From: Corallococcus caeni
GTDB lineage: Bacteria; Myxococcota; Myxococcia; Myxococcales; Myxococcaceae
Direction of reading: 5' to 3'
Length of the DNA: 64,000 nt
NCBI RefSeq assembly: GCF_036245865.1
Contig: NZ_BTTW01000006.1
Span: 372,001-436,000, forward strand
The notes beneath the pieces were generated by a model. The model did no database searches. It saw only the letters and a list, made by a program, of their open reading frames with translations, and was not told the origin of the DNA. A program made the translations under genes and the position numbers. Below, one piece after another: positions 15,869 through 24,163 of this stretch (position 1 is its first letter; each line of letters opens with the position of its first letter).

Positions 15869-17898
15869 CGGCCGAGGTTCTTGATCATCTCTCGTGCCCT
15901 CGCGGGGTTCGACATGTTCCTGGGGGACATCAGCATGTACCGCTCATGGGCGCGCCGGGCCTTGGCCTTGTTGCCGGTGAGGGTGTAGGCGGTCTCCAAT
16001 CCCAGCCAGGCCTTCCGGTTGGTGGGAAGGCTCCGCGTGACGTCCTCCAGGAGCTTCACGGCCTGCTTGCGGTCGGCCGGGGTGCCGGGCTTGAGCTTGA
16101 TGAGCGTCAGGCCCAGCTCGAGCTTGGTATCCAGCGAGGCCGGCTTCATGGCCAGCGCGTTCCGGTACGCGGCGGCGGCCTCCGGGAACTTCTCGTCCCG
16201 GAAGGCCGTGCGGCCGGCGTCCAGCATGTCGGCGAAGGTCTCCGGCTTCACGACCCGGCCTGACGCCGAAGAGAGGGCATGCGCGTCGTCCAGGATGCGC
16301 ACCACCTTCGAGCGGCTGGGGTGCGTGCCGGGGGCGTACTCCAGGAAGCGCTGGTAATGCGTCACGCTGCTGCGGCTGTCATTGAGCCGCGCGTACAGCG
16401 CCCCGAGCAGGAGCTGGCATTCCCCATCACGGGGGAACCGTGTCTCGCATTGATGCGCCAGGTCCACGGCCTCCTGGAGGCCTCCCTGCTGCATCCGTTC
16501 CTGGATGCGGTCCTGGTAGTCGGCGAGGGACAAGGCGGCCTCCGCAGCAGGGGCCGCGAGCGGGGCGGCGGGCGCGGGCGCGGGCGCGGGCGCGGCTGGC
16601 GGCTGCCGTGCTTCGTCGGGACGGGATGCGAGCGCGGCGGGCGGACGCTCGATGGGGCGCGAGGCGCCCGGGTGCTCGGGAGGCACTTCCGTGGAGGTGA
16701 GGAGCCAGAGACAGCTGGCCCCGATGGTGGCGAGGCCGGCGACGCCCAGGCCCAGCATCCACTTCTTCGACGCCGCCGTGGGCACGACGGCGGCAGGGGC
16801 GCCCTCCTCCTCCGCCACGGCGAGGCCGGATTCGGAGAGAGGGATCCTGCCGGTATGGAGCAGCGGCCTGGGGCGCGCGGGCTTCTTCGCGAGTGCCGGG
16901 GCCTGCCCGCCCCAGGAAGCCAGCTCCTCCGGAAATGAGTCCGGTATGGACAGCTCGCGGCCGTAAGACAGCAGGTCCTCACGAAACAGCATCCGCAGCA
17001 GGTGCGCGAGGCTCAGCGAGGACACGCCCGGGTGGTTCGCGTACAGGAATCCCGCCAGGGCTTCCGCGAAGGCATGACTGGATTCGAAGCGCAGGGACCG
17101 CTCCGGATGCAAGGCCTTGAGGACGATGCGCTGGAGCGCTTCGGGCAGTGACGCGCTCAGAGGCGGGAGTTCGCCGCGCGCGAGGCGCAACATCACGGCC
17201 TGCGGCGGTCCGTCCAGGGGAAGCCGCCCGCTGAGCAATTCATACAGCACGACGCCGGTGGCCCAGACGTCCGTGCGAGCGTCCACGTCCTCGCCGCGCG
17301 CCTGCTCCGGGGAGAAGAAGAGGTACTTGCCCTTCACCACCCCGGGCTCCGTCTTGAGGTCCCGGAGGAGCTGCGCCTTCGCGATGCCGAAGTCGACAAT
17401 CTTGACCTGGCCCTCGTAGCTGACGAGCACGTTGTCGGGGGAGATGTCGCGGTGGACGATGCCCAGCGGCTGTCCACGGTCGTCCGTGCGCGTGTGCGCG
17501 TAGTGCAGGCCCCGGCACATCTCCATCGCGATGAAGACGGCGATGGGCACGGGCAGGGCGCCCATGCCGCTCTTCATCGCGCGCTTGAGGACGCGGTGGA
17601 GCGGCTGGCCGTCCACGAACTCCATGGCCAGGAAGTACCCGCCGTCCACGCGGCCGAAGTCGAAGACCTGCGCGACGTTGCCATGGGACAGCGTGGCGGA
17701 GATGCGCGCCTCGCTGATGAACATGGAGATGAAGGCCTCGTCGTTGGCGTACTCCGGGAGGACCTTCTTGATGAGGACAGGCTTGGTGACGCCCGCGTCA
17801 CCTACCAGCTGGGCGCGCCACGTCTCCGCCATGCCGCCCTGGCCCAGCCAGGACACCAACTCATACCGCCCGAAGGCTTCCCCCGCTTGCAGTCCCAT
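15865..17898 (-). CDS. membrane Ser/Thr protein kinase with C-terminal TPR region (array member 1)
   Basis: 677 residues. A Hanks-type kinase domain spans ~12-285: Gly loop 'LGQGGMAETW', Lys44/45 in 'VLIKKV', catalytic loop 'HRDISPDN' (Asp151), 'VDFGIAK' (Asp169) and 'FFSPEQARGE'. All catalytic residues are present. A membrane helix lies at ~380-402. A Pro/Ala linker follows, and then TPR-like repeats that should be periplasmic, including 'GECQLLLGALYARLND' and a second set near the C-terminus. It is the last gene of the array in transcription order and the longest. A hairpin separates it from the upstream small peptide gene, and it has its own TAGGAT box, so it is probably transcribed independently. 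The activating signal is unknown. Confidence 0.92.
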   Translation of the reverse strand: MGLQAGEAFGRYELVSWLGQGGMAETWRAQLVGDAGVTKPVLIKKVLPEYANDEAFISMFISEARISATLSHGNVAQVFDFGRVDGGYFLAMEFVDGQPLHRVLKRAMKSGMGALPVPIAVFIAMEMCRGLHYAHTRTDDRGQPLGIVHRDISPDNVLVSYEGQVKIVDFGIAKAQLLRDLKTEPGVVKGKYLFFSPEQARGEDVDARTDVWATGVVLYELLSGRLPLDGPPQAVMLRLARGELPPLSASLPEALQRIVLKALHPERSLRFESSHAFAEALAGFLYANHPGVSSLSLAHLLRMLFREDLLSYGRELSIPDSFPEELASWGGQAPALAKKPARPRPLLHTGRIPLSESGLAVAEEEGAPAAVVPTAASKKWMLGLGVAGLATIGASCLWLLTSTEVPPEHPGASRPIERPPAALASRPDEARQPPAAPAPAPAPAAPLAAPAAEAALSLADYQDRIQERMQQGGLQEAVDLAHQCETRFPRDGECQLLLGALYARLNDSRSSVTHYQRFLEYAPGTHPSRSKVVRILDDAHALSSASGRVVKPETFADMLDAGRTAFRDEKFPEAAAAYRNALAMKPASLDTKLELGLTLIKLKPGTPADRKQAVKLLEDVTRSLPTNRKAWLGLETAYTLTGNKAKARRAHERYMLMSPRNMSNPARAREMIKNLGR

Positions 17899-17907
17899 GG
17901 GCCGGGC

Positions 17908-17913
17908 ATCCTA
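17908..17913 (-). promoter_or_regulatory. candidate -10 box (TAGGAT), kinase 1
   Basis: TAGGAT lies 9 nt before the ATG of the kinase gene, at the same place as the equivalent boxes of its three paralogs. It contains AGGA, so a weak Shine-Dalgarno role is the alternative reading. Confidence 0.45.
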
Positions 17914-17954
17914 AGCGAGGATTTGCCTGGCTGTGGCAATGAATGACGGTACTG

Positions 17955-17984
17955 CCCCGGTCCGCCAGGGATGGCGAACCGGGG
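17955..17984 (-). terminator. 13-bp hairpin after the cysteine-rich peptide gene
   Basis: On the minus strand CCCCGGTTCGCCA and TGGCGGACCGGGG pair over 13 bp with one G-U wobble and a 4-nt loop. It begins about 12 nt after the stop of the small peptide gene. There is no T-tract, so it is a terminator or an RNA 3'-end stabiliser; it also argues that the next kinase gene has its own promoter. Confidence 0.6.
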
Positions 17985-17996
17985 TGGGCGTCAGGT

Positions 17997-18209
17997 TCAA
18001 TCCACCACGCCGCAGATGTTGCGCACGCAGCAGGCCCAACACGCCTCGAAGGTCTGTCCACCACTCTGACAGTCGGCGATGCACGCAGCCATCTCCGGCG
18101 TGATGCTGGGGACCGGGGCATCCTTGGACGGACTGGACGCGCTGGCGGAGGCGCCTCCGAGGATAAGGCCAAACAGGAACACGCTGGCGGTGAGCAGCTT
18201 TCTCTTCAT
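17997..18209 (-). CDS. small secreted six-cysteine peptide
   Basis: 70 residues from the ATG at 18209 (AAGGA at a ~9-nt spacing). The N-terminal ~24 residues are a signal peptide (MKRKLLTASVFLFGLILGGASASA). The mature part carries six Cys in 30 residues with spacing C-x3-C-x9-C-x2-C-C-x4-C, enough for three disulfides or a metal site. No known family was recognised. It sits between kinase genes 1 and 2 of the tandem array on the same strand, which makes it a candidate ligand or partner of these receptor-like kinases; that is inference from position only. A longer in-frame start at 18314 gives a prefix with no signal-like character. Confidence 0.7.
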   Translation of the reverse strand: MKRKLLTASVFLFGLILGGASASASSPSKDAPVPSITPEMAACIADCQSGGQTFEACWACCVRNICGVVD

Positions 18210-18320
18210 GGTGGGATCCTTTGGAAGAGCGCCCGAGGGGTGGGCGTGATGCCATTGTGTCCCTGTCTGCGATGTCTTGCCATCCAGGGCGGGAATGGTG
18301 GGTAGGGATTTCAACAGTCG

Positions 18321-20093
18321 TCAGTCTTGAGGGCTGGCGGGAGGTGGGTGTCCTTCCCGCATCTTGCTCAAGGCTTTGATGACGAGGTCTCGTTTGGGAT
18401 AGCCTTCAGGCGTGAGCGTCAGGAATTTTTCGTAGGACTGCTCGCTCCTCTTGAAGTCCTTGAGCTTGGAGTAGACGACGCCGAGCATGAGATGGCATTC
18501 AGGAACCCTGGGCGCCCTGGCTGCGCAATCTTGAGCGACTTCAAGGGCTGTTGTGGGATCGCCTGACTTGACGAGATTCAGGACCCGCACCTTGATTTCG
18601 TCGATTGATCGCTCAATGGTCGCTGCTGATGCCCTTGTCTCGTCATTTGCTTCCTGGCCTGGATGTTCCTTGGCGGCCTCCTGGGCGGACAATGGTGGGG
18701 TGGCCACGATGGCAGGACGGGGCTTCAAGGAGTCAGGTGAGTCCCCCCTCGGCGACTTCGACGCCGTGCCTCGCGTGAACTGTGGATTGTCGGCTGTTGG
18801 CGGCGGCGAGGGCTCCACGACAGGCGCGGGTGCACGAATGGGCGTGGGCGGTGGGGCTCCCTCGGTGCTCCCGGACGAATGCGCATCCAGCAGCAGCCAC
18901 AGGCTCGCACCCACGGCCAGCAGTCCTCCCGCGCTCACGCCGTAGACCAGCGAACGTGGGGTTCCAGGGGAGGGCACGATGGACCGCGGCTCTGTCGTCG
19001 CGGTGACCGGCGGTGGGGTGACCGGCCGGAGGCGCCGGGTCTGACGCTGGGTGACGGGAACCGGGGTGGCGGGCTCCTCGGGCGTGGCCTGCTCGCGCCA
19101 GGCCTTCAGCTCCTCCAGGAAGGAACCCGGCACGGACAGCTCGCGGCCCTCCTGCGCCAGGTCTCCGCGGAACAGCACGCGCAGCAGGTGCGCGATGGTC
19201 ATGGCGGAGAAGCGCGGGAAGTTCGAATACAGGAACCCCGCCAGCGCGTCCCCGAAGGCATGGCTGGATTCAAAGCGCTGCTCCCGGTCCGGCGCCAGCG
19301 CCTTCATCACGATGTCATTCAATTCCTTCGGAAGGTCCGGCCGGAGCACGCTCGGCGCGGGAATCTCCCCGCGCGCCACGCGCATCATCACCACGTGGGG
19401 CGGCCCCTCCACCGGCAGCTTGCCGCAGAGCAACTCATACAGCACGACCCCCGTGGCCCAGACGTCCGTGCGCGCATCCACGTCCTCCCCGCGTGCCTGC
19501 TCCGGGGAGAAGAAGAGGTACTTGCCCTTCACCACGCCCGGCGCTGTCTTGAAGCCCCGGATGAGCTGGGCCTTCGCGATGCCGAAGTCGACGATCTTGA
19601 CCTGCCCCTCGTAGCCCAGCAGCACGTTGTCCGGCGAGATGTCGCGGTGGACGATGCCCAGCGGCTGGCCACGGCTGTCCGTGCGCGTGTGCGCGTAGTG
19701 CAGGCCCCGGCACATCTCCATCGCGATGAAGACGGCGACGGGAATGGGCAGCGCGGCCAGCTCACTCTTCATCGCGCGCTTGAGGACGCGGTGGAGCGGC
19801 TGGCCGTCCACGAACTCCATGGCCAGGAAATACTCACCATCCACCCGGCCGAAGTCGAAGACCTGGGCCACGTTGCCATGGGACAGCGTGGCGGAGATGC
19901 GCGCCTCGCTGATGAACATGGAGATGAAGGCCTCGTCGTTGGCGTACTCGGGCAGGACCTTCTTGATGAGCACGGGCTTGGTGACGCCCGCGTCGCCTAC
20001 CAGCTGGGCACGCCACGTCTCCGCCATGCCGCCCCGGCCGAGCCAGGACACCAACTCATACCGACCGAAGACGTCGCCCGCTTGGAGTGCCAT
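18321..20093 (-). CDS. membrane Ser/Thr protein kinase with C-terminal TPR-like region (array member 2)
   Basis: 590 residues. The kinase domain (~12-285) is nearly identical to that of array member 1, including 'LGRGGMAETW', 'VLIKKV', 'HRDISPDN' and 'VDFGIAK'. A helix near residue 370-390 ('VYGVSAGGLLAVGASLWLLL') crosses the membrane. The outer part is short, with one conserved unit 'ALEVAQDCAARAPRVPECHLMLG...YEKFLTLTPEGYP'. Codons in the last ~130 residues (18321-18700) are visibly more AT-rich than the kinase domain (for example TTTTTC and TTGAAG), which suggests a mosaic origin for the sensor part. Confidence 0.92.
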   Translation of the reverse strand: MALQAGDVFGRYELVSWLGRGGMAETWRAQLVGDAGVTKPVLIKKVLPEYANDEAFISMFISEARISATLSHGNVAQVFDFGRVDGEYFLAMEFVDGQPLHRVLKRAMKSELAALPIPVAVFIAMEMCRGLHYAHTRTDSRGQPLGIVHRDISPDNVLLGYEGQVKIVDFGIAKAQLIRGFKTAPGVVKGKYLFFSPEQARGEDVDARTDVWATGVVLYELLCGKLPVEGPPHVVMMRVARGEIPAPSVLRPDLPKELNDIVMKALAPDREQRFESSHAFGDALAGFLYSNFPRFSAMTIAHLLRVLFRGDLAQEGRELSVPGSFLEELKAWREQATPEEPATPVPVTQRQTRRLRPVTPPPVTATTEPRSIVPSPGTPRSLVYGVSAGGLLAVGASLWLLLDAHSSGSTEGAPPPTPIRAPAPVVEPSPPPTADNPQFTRGTASKSPRGDSPDSLKPRPAIVATPPLSAQEAAKEHPGQEANDETRASAATIERSIDEIKVRVLNLVKSGDPTTALEVAQDCAARAPRVPECHLMLGVVYSKLKDFKRSEQSYEKFLTLTPEGYPKRDLVIKALSKMREGHPPPASPQD

Positions 20094-20102
20094 GGGGCGG
20101 AC

Positions 20103-20108
20103 ATTCTA
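20103..20108 (-). promoter_or_regulatory. candidate -10 box (TAGAAT), kinase 2
   Basis: TAGAAT 9 nt before the ATG at 20093, the same spacing as in kinase genes 1 and 4; no Shine-Dalgarno sequence is present. Confidence 0.45.
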
Positions 20109-20196
20109 AACCCAGATTCCAGGGATGGCAGAATCACGGCTGCCTTTCTGCCTGCCTGGCCGCTCGGGATGTCAGCGAGTGGAAATCACTGACCGC

Positions 20197-22077
20197 TCAA
20201 TTCGTGGCACCGCTCTTCCCAAGCACCTCCTGGACGCGCGCCCGGCGGGGATGGTCCGCGGGGGCGAGCTTCAGGAAGGTCTCGTAGTGCTGCGTGCTCT
20301 CACGCGGATGGTTCATCTTCGCGTGGACGTCCCCGAGCATGAGGTGGCATTCCGGCACGCCTGGATTGTTCTTCGCACAGTCATTGGCGGCTTCCAGGGC
20401 CGCGTCGTAGTCCTTGCTCTGGAGCAGGCCGGAGAACTGCTGCTGCTTCGTCTTCACGAGCGAGGTGACCTTCTGCTGCACCTCCTGCCGCTTGGAGTCG
20501 AGCAGGCCCAGGACGCCCTTCCTGGGCGCGGGGGCGCTCTCCTCGACGGCCGGAGGCGGCTCCTGGACCGCGCTGGCCGCGACGACCGTGGGCGGCGCGG
20601 GTTCCTCGACGACCGGGACCGGCTGTGGCTCCTCGGCCTGGACGCGCTGGGTGGCGCGGACGGTCCGGACGGAGGACTTCCGGGTGGAGTGCGCGGGCTT
20701 CGCGGGCGCTGGCTCCTCGATGTGTTCCGCCGGCGCCGCCGCCACTGCTTCCGGTGGTTCCTCCACGGGAGCCTGCGCCGGCGGCTCGGCCTTCGGAGTG
20801 GGCGCTTCGACCGCGATCCTTTGTGCGATGGGCTGCGGCGGTACGACGGGCGCCGGTGCGCGGGCGCCCATCAGGAACCACAGACTGGCTCCCACCACGG
20901 CCAGGCCTCCCACCGCGCTCGCGCCGTAGAGGGCCCGGCGGGAGCGCCCCGTCGGAATCGTCGGCGCGTCGGGCTGCGTCGTCTCGGGGGGCGGCGGCTT
21001 CGCGGCGGCGCGCGGGAGCCGCCGCGTCTGGACCTGCTCCGGCGGCGGGGCATCCAGCAGCTTCGTGAGCGCGGGCCCGCCCCACTTCTTCGCCTCGTCG
21101 TGGAAGGCGCCGGGCACGGTCAGCTCACGGCCTTCGTGCATCAGGTCCGCGCGGAACAGCACGCGCAGCAGGTTCGCGAGGCTCAGCGAGGAGAACCGCG
21201 GGTAGTGGGCATGGAGGAAGCCCGCCAGCGCATCCCCGAAGGCATGGCTGGACTCGAAGCGCCGCTTCCGGTCCGGCGCCAGCGCCTGCATCACCAGGTC
21301 ATTCAACTCCTTCGGCAGGTCCGGCCGCAGCGTCGTGGGCGCGGGGACCTGTCCGTGGGCGATCTTCATCATCACCGTCTGGGGCGGCCCCTCCACCGGA
21401 AGCTTCGCGCACAGCAGTTCGTACAGCACGATGCCGGTGGCCCAGACGTCCGTGCGCGCGTCCACGTCCTCGCCGCGCGCCTGCTCCGGCGAGAAGAAGA
21501 GGTACTTGCCCTTCACCACGCCGGGCTCCGTCTTGAATCCGCGCAGCAGCTGCGCCTTGGCGATGCCGAAGTCGACGATCTTGACCTGGCCCTCGTAGCT
21601 GATGAGCACGTTGTCCGGGGAGATGTCCCGGTGGACGATGCCCAGGGGCTTCCCGCTGCCGTCCGTGCGCGTATGCGCGTAGTGCAGCCCCCGGCACATC
21701 TCCATCGCGATGAAGACCGCCACCGGAATGGGCAGCGCACCCAGGCCTGCCTTCAGCGCGCGCTTGAGCACCTTGTCGAGCGGCTTGCCGTCGACGAACT
21801 CCATGGCGAGGAAGTACTCGTCCTCCACCTGCCCGAAGTCGAAGACCTGCGCGACGTTGCCGTGCGACAGCGTGGCGGAGATGCGCGCCTCGCTGATGAA
21901 CATGGAGATGAAGGCCTCGTCGTCCGCGTACTCGGGCAGGACCTTCTTGATGAGCACGGACTTGGTGACGCCCGCGGCGCCCATCAGCTGCGCGCGCCAC
22001 GTCTCCGCCATGCCGCCCCGGCCCAGCCAGGACACCAACTCATACCTTCCGAAGGTATCTCCGGCTTGCAGTTCCAT
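20197..22077 (-). CDS. membrane Ser/Thr protein kinase with C-terminal TPR-like region (array member 3)
   Basis: 626 residues. It has the same kinase domain with all catalytic motifs intact. A membrane helix ('ALYGASAVGGLAVVGASLWFLMG') is followed by a Pro/Glu/Val-rich stretch of ~130 residues ('EEPAPAKPA', 'VEEPPEAVAAAPAEH'). The C-terminal unit 'DYDAALEAANDCAKNNPGVP', continuing ECHLMLGDVHAKMN, is shared with the other array members. The Pro-rich stalk is the most variable part among the four paralogs. The gene lies 103 nt upstream of kinase 2. Confidence 0.92.
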   Translation of the reverse strand: MELQAGDTFGRYELVSWLGRGGMAETWRAQLMGAAGVTKSVLIKKVLPEYADDEAFISMFISEARISATLSHGNVAQVFDFGQVEDEYFLAMEFVDGKPLDKVLKRALKAGLGALPIPVAVFIAMEMCRGLHYAHTRTDGSGKPLGIVHRDISPDNVLISYEGQVKIVDFGIAKAQLLRGFKTEPGVVKGKYLFFSPEQARGEDVDARTDVWATGIVLYELLCAKLPVEGPPQTVMMKIAHGQVPAPTTLRPDLPKELNDLVMQALAPDRKRRFESSHAFGDALAGFLHAHYPRFSSLSLANLLRVLFRADLMHEGRELTVPGAFHDEAKKWGGPALTKLLDAPPPEQVQTRRLPRAAAKPPPPETTQPDAPTIPTGRSRRALYGASAVGGLAVVGASLWFLMGARAPAPVVPPQPIAQRIAVEAPTPKAEPPAQAPVEEPPEAVAAAPAEHIEEPAPAKPAHSTRKSSVRTVRATQRVQAEEPQPVPVVEEPAPPTVVAASAVQEPPPAVEESAPAPRKGVLGLLDSKRQEVQQKVTSLVKTKQQQFSGLLQSKDYDAALEAANDCAKNNPGVPECHLMLGDVHAKMNHPRESTQHYETFLKLAPADHPRRARVQEVLGKSGATN

Positions 22078-22088
22078 ATGGGGCGCGC

Positions 22089-22094
22089 ATCCTA
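22089..22094 (-). promoter_or_regulatory. candidate -10 box (TAGGAT), kinase 3
   Basis: TAGGAT located 11 nt before the ATG at 22077; sequence identical to the kinase 1 box. Confidence 0.4.
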
Positions 22095-22111
22095 TCCGGA
22101 ACGCGCGAAAC

Positions 22112-22139
22112 CCCGAATGCAGGCTCCCTGCCTGTCGGG
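22112..22139 (-). terminator. short two-part hairpin after kinase 4
   Basis: Inner stem GCAGG/CCTGC with a 3-nt loop, and outer stem CCCGA/TCGGG separated by a small internal loop, directly after the stop of kinase gene 4. Weak; possibly an attenuator or 3'-end structure. Confidence 0.35.
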
Positions 22140-24071
22140 CTAGGGGCCTGCCGCCCGCAGCTCGACGAGCTTGCGCAGGACGGAGGGGCGCAGGGGATGG
22201 TCCTCGGGCGCGAACGCCAGGAAGCGCTCATAGCTTCGCGCGCTCTTCGAGACCTGGTTCATCCTCGCCAGGACGTCCCCCTGCAACAGGTGACACTCCG
22301 GCTCGCGGGGCAGACGCGTGACGCATTGAGTGGCGGCGTCGAGCGCTTCCTTCAGCTGGCCCCGGGTCAGGTGCACCAGGACGGCGCTCCGCGAGGACTC
22401 CAGCTCCGCCTCGCTGGCGGGTGTGGGCTCCAGCGGCTTGCGCAGCGGCAGGGCCGCCAGTCGGTCCGAGACCGCGCTCCGCCGGATGTCCGTGGCGGGC
22501 GCGCGCTCCAGGAAGGTCTGGTAGTGGAGCGCGCTCTTGTCGAAGGCCCGGAGCCGTTCGTAGGTGAGGCCCGCGGCCAGCCGGCAGTCCGCGTTGTCAG
22601 GCAGCGCGTCCACACAGGTCTGGACCAGCTTCGCGGCCCGGGGCAGGTCCTTGTTGCTCTTGCCCATGCGATACACGTCCGCGAGCAGCTTGCCCACCTG
22701 CGTTTCATTCCACCCATCGTCCACAGGCGGAGGCGGTGGTGGCGGCTCGGGCATCTTCTCTCCGGCATCCGGGGCCGTGTCCCGGGCCGGCTCCTGAACC
22801 GGCGCTCGCGGCGCGCTCACGATGGCCGCCGGCGCGTTCCGGGACCGGGTCCACCAGGCGCCACCGCCCAGCGCGAGCAGCGCCGCGCCGCCCAGCGCGA
22901 GCCCCACCCAGGGCGCGCGGGAGCGGCGGACCGGCGACACCTCGGCCGTGGGCAGCGCGGGCGCCTCCTCGTGGAATTCGCGCGTGACGATGACCGCCGC
23001 GGTGGCCTGGCGAGGCGTCTTCAGGGCCCGGACGTGGGGGACCGTGGGGATCCGCTCCTGCGCCACGGGCTGGCGCCAGGCCTTGAGCTCCTCCAGGAAG
23101 TCCTCTGGAACCGCCAGCTCCCGGCCTTCGTTCAGCAGGTCGCCGCGGAACAGCACCCGCAGCAGGTGCGCGAGGCTCAGGGACGAGAAGCGGGGATGGT
23201 TCGCATACAGGAACTCCGCCAGGGCATCCCCGAACGCGTGGCTGGAGGCGTAACGCTGCGCCGGGTCCGGGCTCAACGCCTTGAGGACGATGCGGTTGAG
23301 GGCCTCCGGCAGGTCCGGCCGCACCTGGTTCAGCGGTGGAATCTTCCCATGGGCAATCTTCATCATCACCACATGGGGCGGGCCATCCACGGGCAGCCGG
23401 CCGCAGAGCAACTCATACAGCACGACGCCGGTGGCCCAGACGTCCGTGCGCGCGTCCACGTCCTCCCCGCGCGCCTGCTCCGGAGAGAAGAAGAGGTACT
23501 TGCCCTTCACCACGCCCGGCGCCGTCTTGAAGTTGCGCAGCAGCTGCGCCTTGGCGATGCCGAAGTCGACGATCTTGACCTGGCCCTCGTAGCTCAGCAG
23601 CACGTTGTCCGGAGAGATGTCCCGGTGGACGATGCCCAAAGGCTTCCCGCTGCTGTCCGTGCGCGTGTGCGCGTAGTGCAGCCCCCGGCACATCTCCATC
23701 GCGATGAAGACGGCGACGGGGATGGGCAGGGCGGGCATCCCGCTGCGCATCGCGCGCTTGAGCACCTTGTCGAGCGGCTTGCCGTCGACGAACTCCATGG
23801 CGAGGAAGTACTCGCCCTCCACCTGTCCGAAGTCGAAGACCTGCGCGACGTTGCCGTGCGACAGCGTGGCGGAGATGCGCGCCTCGCTGATGAACATGGA
23901 GATGAAGGCCTCGTCGTCCGCGTACTCGGGCAGGACCTTCTTGATGAGCACGGACTTGGTGACGCCCGCGGCCCCCACCAGCTGCGCGAGCCACGTCTCC
24001 GCCATGCCGCCCCGGCCCAGCCAGGACACCAGCTCATACCTTCCGAAGGTGTCCCCCGCCTCGAGCGCCAT
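22140..24071 (-). CDS. membrane Ser/Thr protein kinase with two C-terminal TPR-like units (array member 4)
   Basis: 643 residues. The kinase domain (~12-285) carries the full motif set. A helix ('WVGLALGGAALLALGGGAWW') marks the membrane crossing. The outer region holds two repeat units: 'LVQTCVDALPDNADCRLAAG...HYQTFLERAP' and 'ALDAATQCVTRLPREPECHL...YERFLAFAPEDHP'. Each has a paired Cys ~15 residues apart. It is the first kinase in transcription order, 92 nt downstream of the GH128-like gene. Members 3 and 4 share more positions with each other in the kinase domain (for example 'GKPLDKVLKRA') than with members 1 and 2 ('GQPLHRVLKRA'), so the array likely arose by at least two duplication steps. 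Confidence 0.92.
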   Translation of the reverse strand: MALEAGDTFGRYELVSWLGRGGMAETWLAQLVGAAGVTKSVLIKKVLPEYADDEAFISMFISEARISATLSHGNVAQVFDFGQVEGEYFLAMEFVDGKPLDKVLKRAMRSGMPALPIPVAVFIAMEMCRGLHYAHTRTDSSGKPLGIVHRDISPDNVLLSYEGQVKIVDFGIAKAQLLRNFKTAPGVVKGKYLFFSPEQARGEDVDARTDVWATGVVLYELLCGRLPVDGPPHVVMMKIAHGKIPPLNQVRPDLPEALNRIVLKALSPDPAQRYASSHAFGDALAEFLYANHPRFSSLSLAHLLRVLFRGDLLNEGRELAVPEDFLEELKAWRQPVAQERIPTVPHVRALKTPRQATAAVIVTREFHEEAPALPTAEVSPVRRSRAPWVGLALGGAALLALGGGAWWTRSRNAPAAIVSAPRAPVQEPARDTAPDAGEKMPEPPPPPPPVDDGWNETQVGKLLADVYRMGKSNKDLPRAAKLVQTCVDALPDNADCRLAAGLTYERLRAFDKSALHYQTFLERAPATDIRRSAVSDRLAALPLRKPLEPTPASEAELESSRSAVLVHLTRGQLKEALDAATQCVTRLPREPECHLLQGDVLARMNQVSKSARSYERFLAFAPEDHPLRPSVLRKLVELRAAGP

Positions 24072-24080
24072 GAGGCGGCC

Positions 24081-24086
24081 ACCTTA
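24081..24086 (-). promoter_or_regulatory. candidate -10 box (TAAGGT), kinase 4
   Basis: TAAGGT 9 nt before the ATG at 24071. The overlapping AAGG could serve as a Shine-Dalgarno sequence instead. Confidence 0.35.
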
Positions 24087-24163
24087 GCCCCAGAATCCCG
24101 GGACCGCCGAATAGACGTCTCCGCGTCTGTCCAACCCTGTGTGTGGGACGCAGCCGCACCCCT

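Noticed and set aside
24140-24163. CCCC-TGAA-GGGG hairpin at the end of the GH128 gene as a terminator
   Set aside because: Only a 4-bp stem and it includes the stop codon; too weak to claim.
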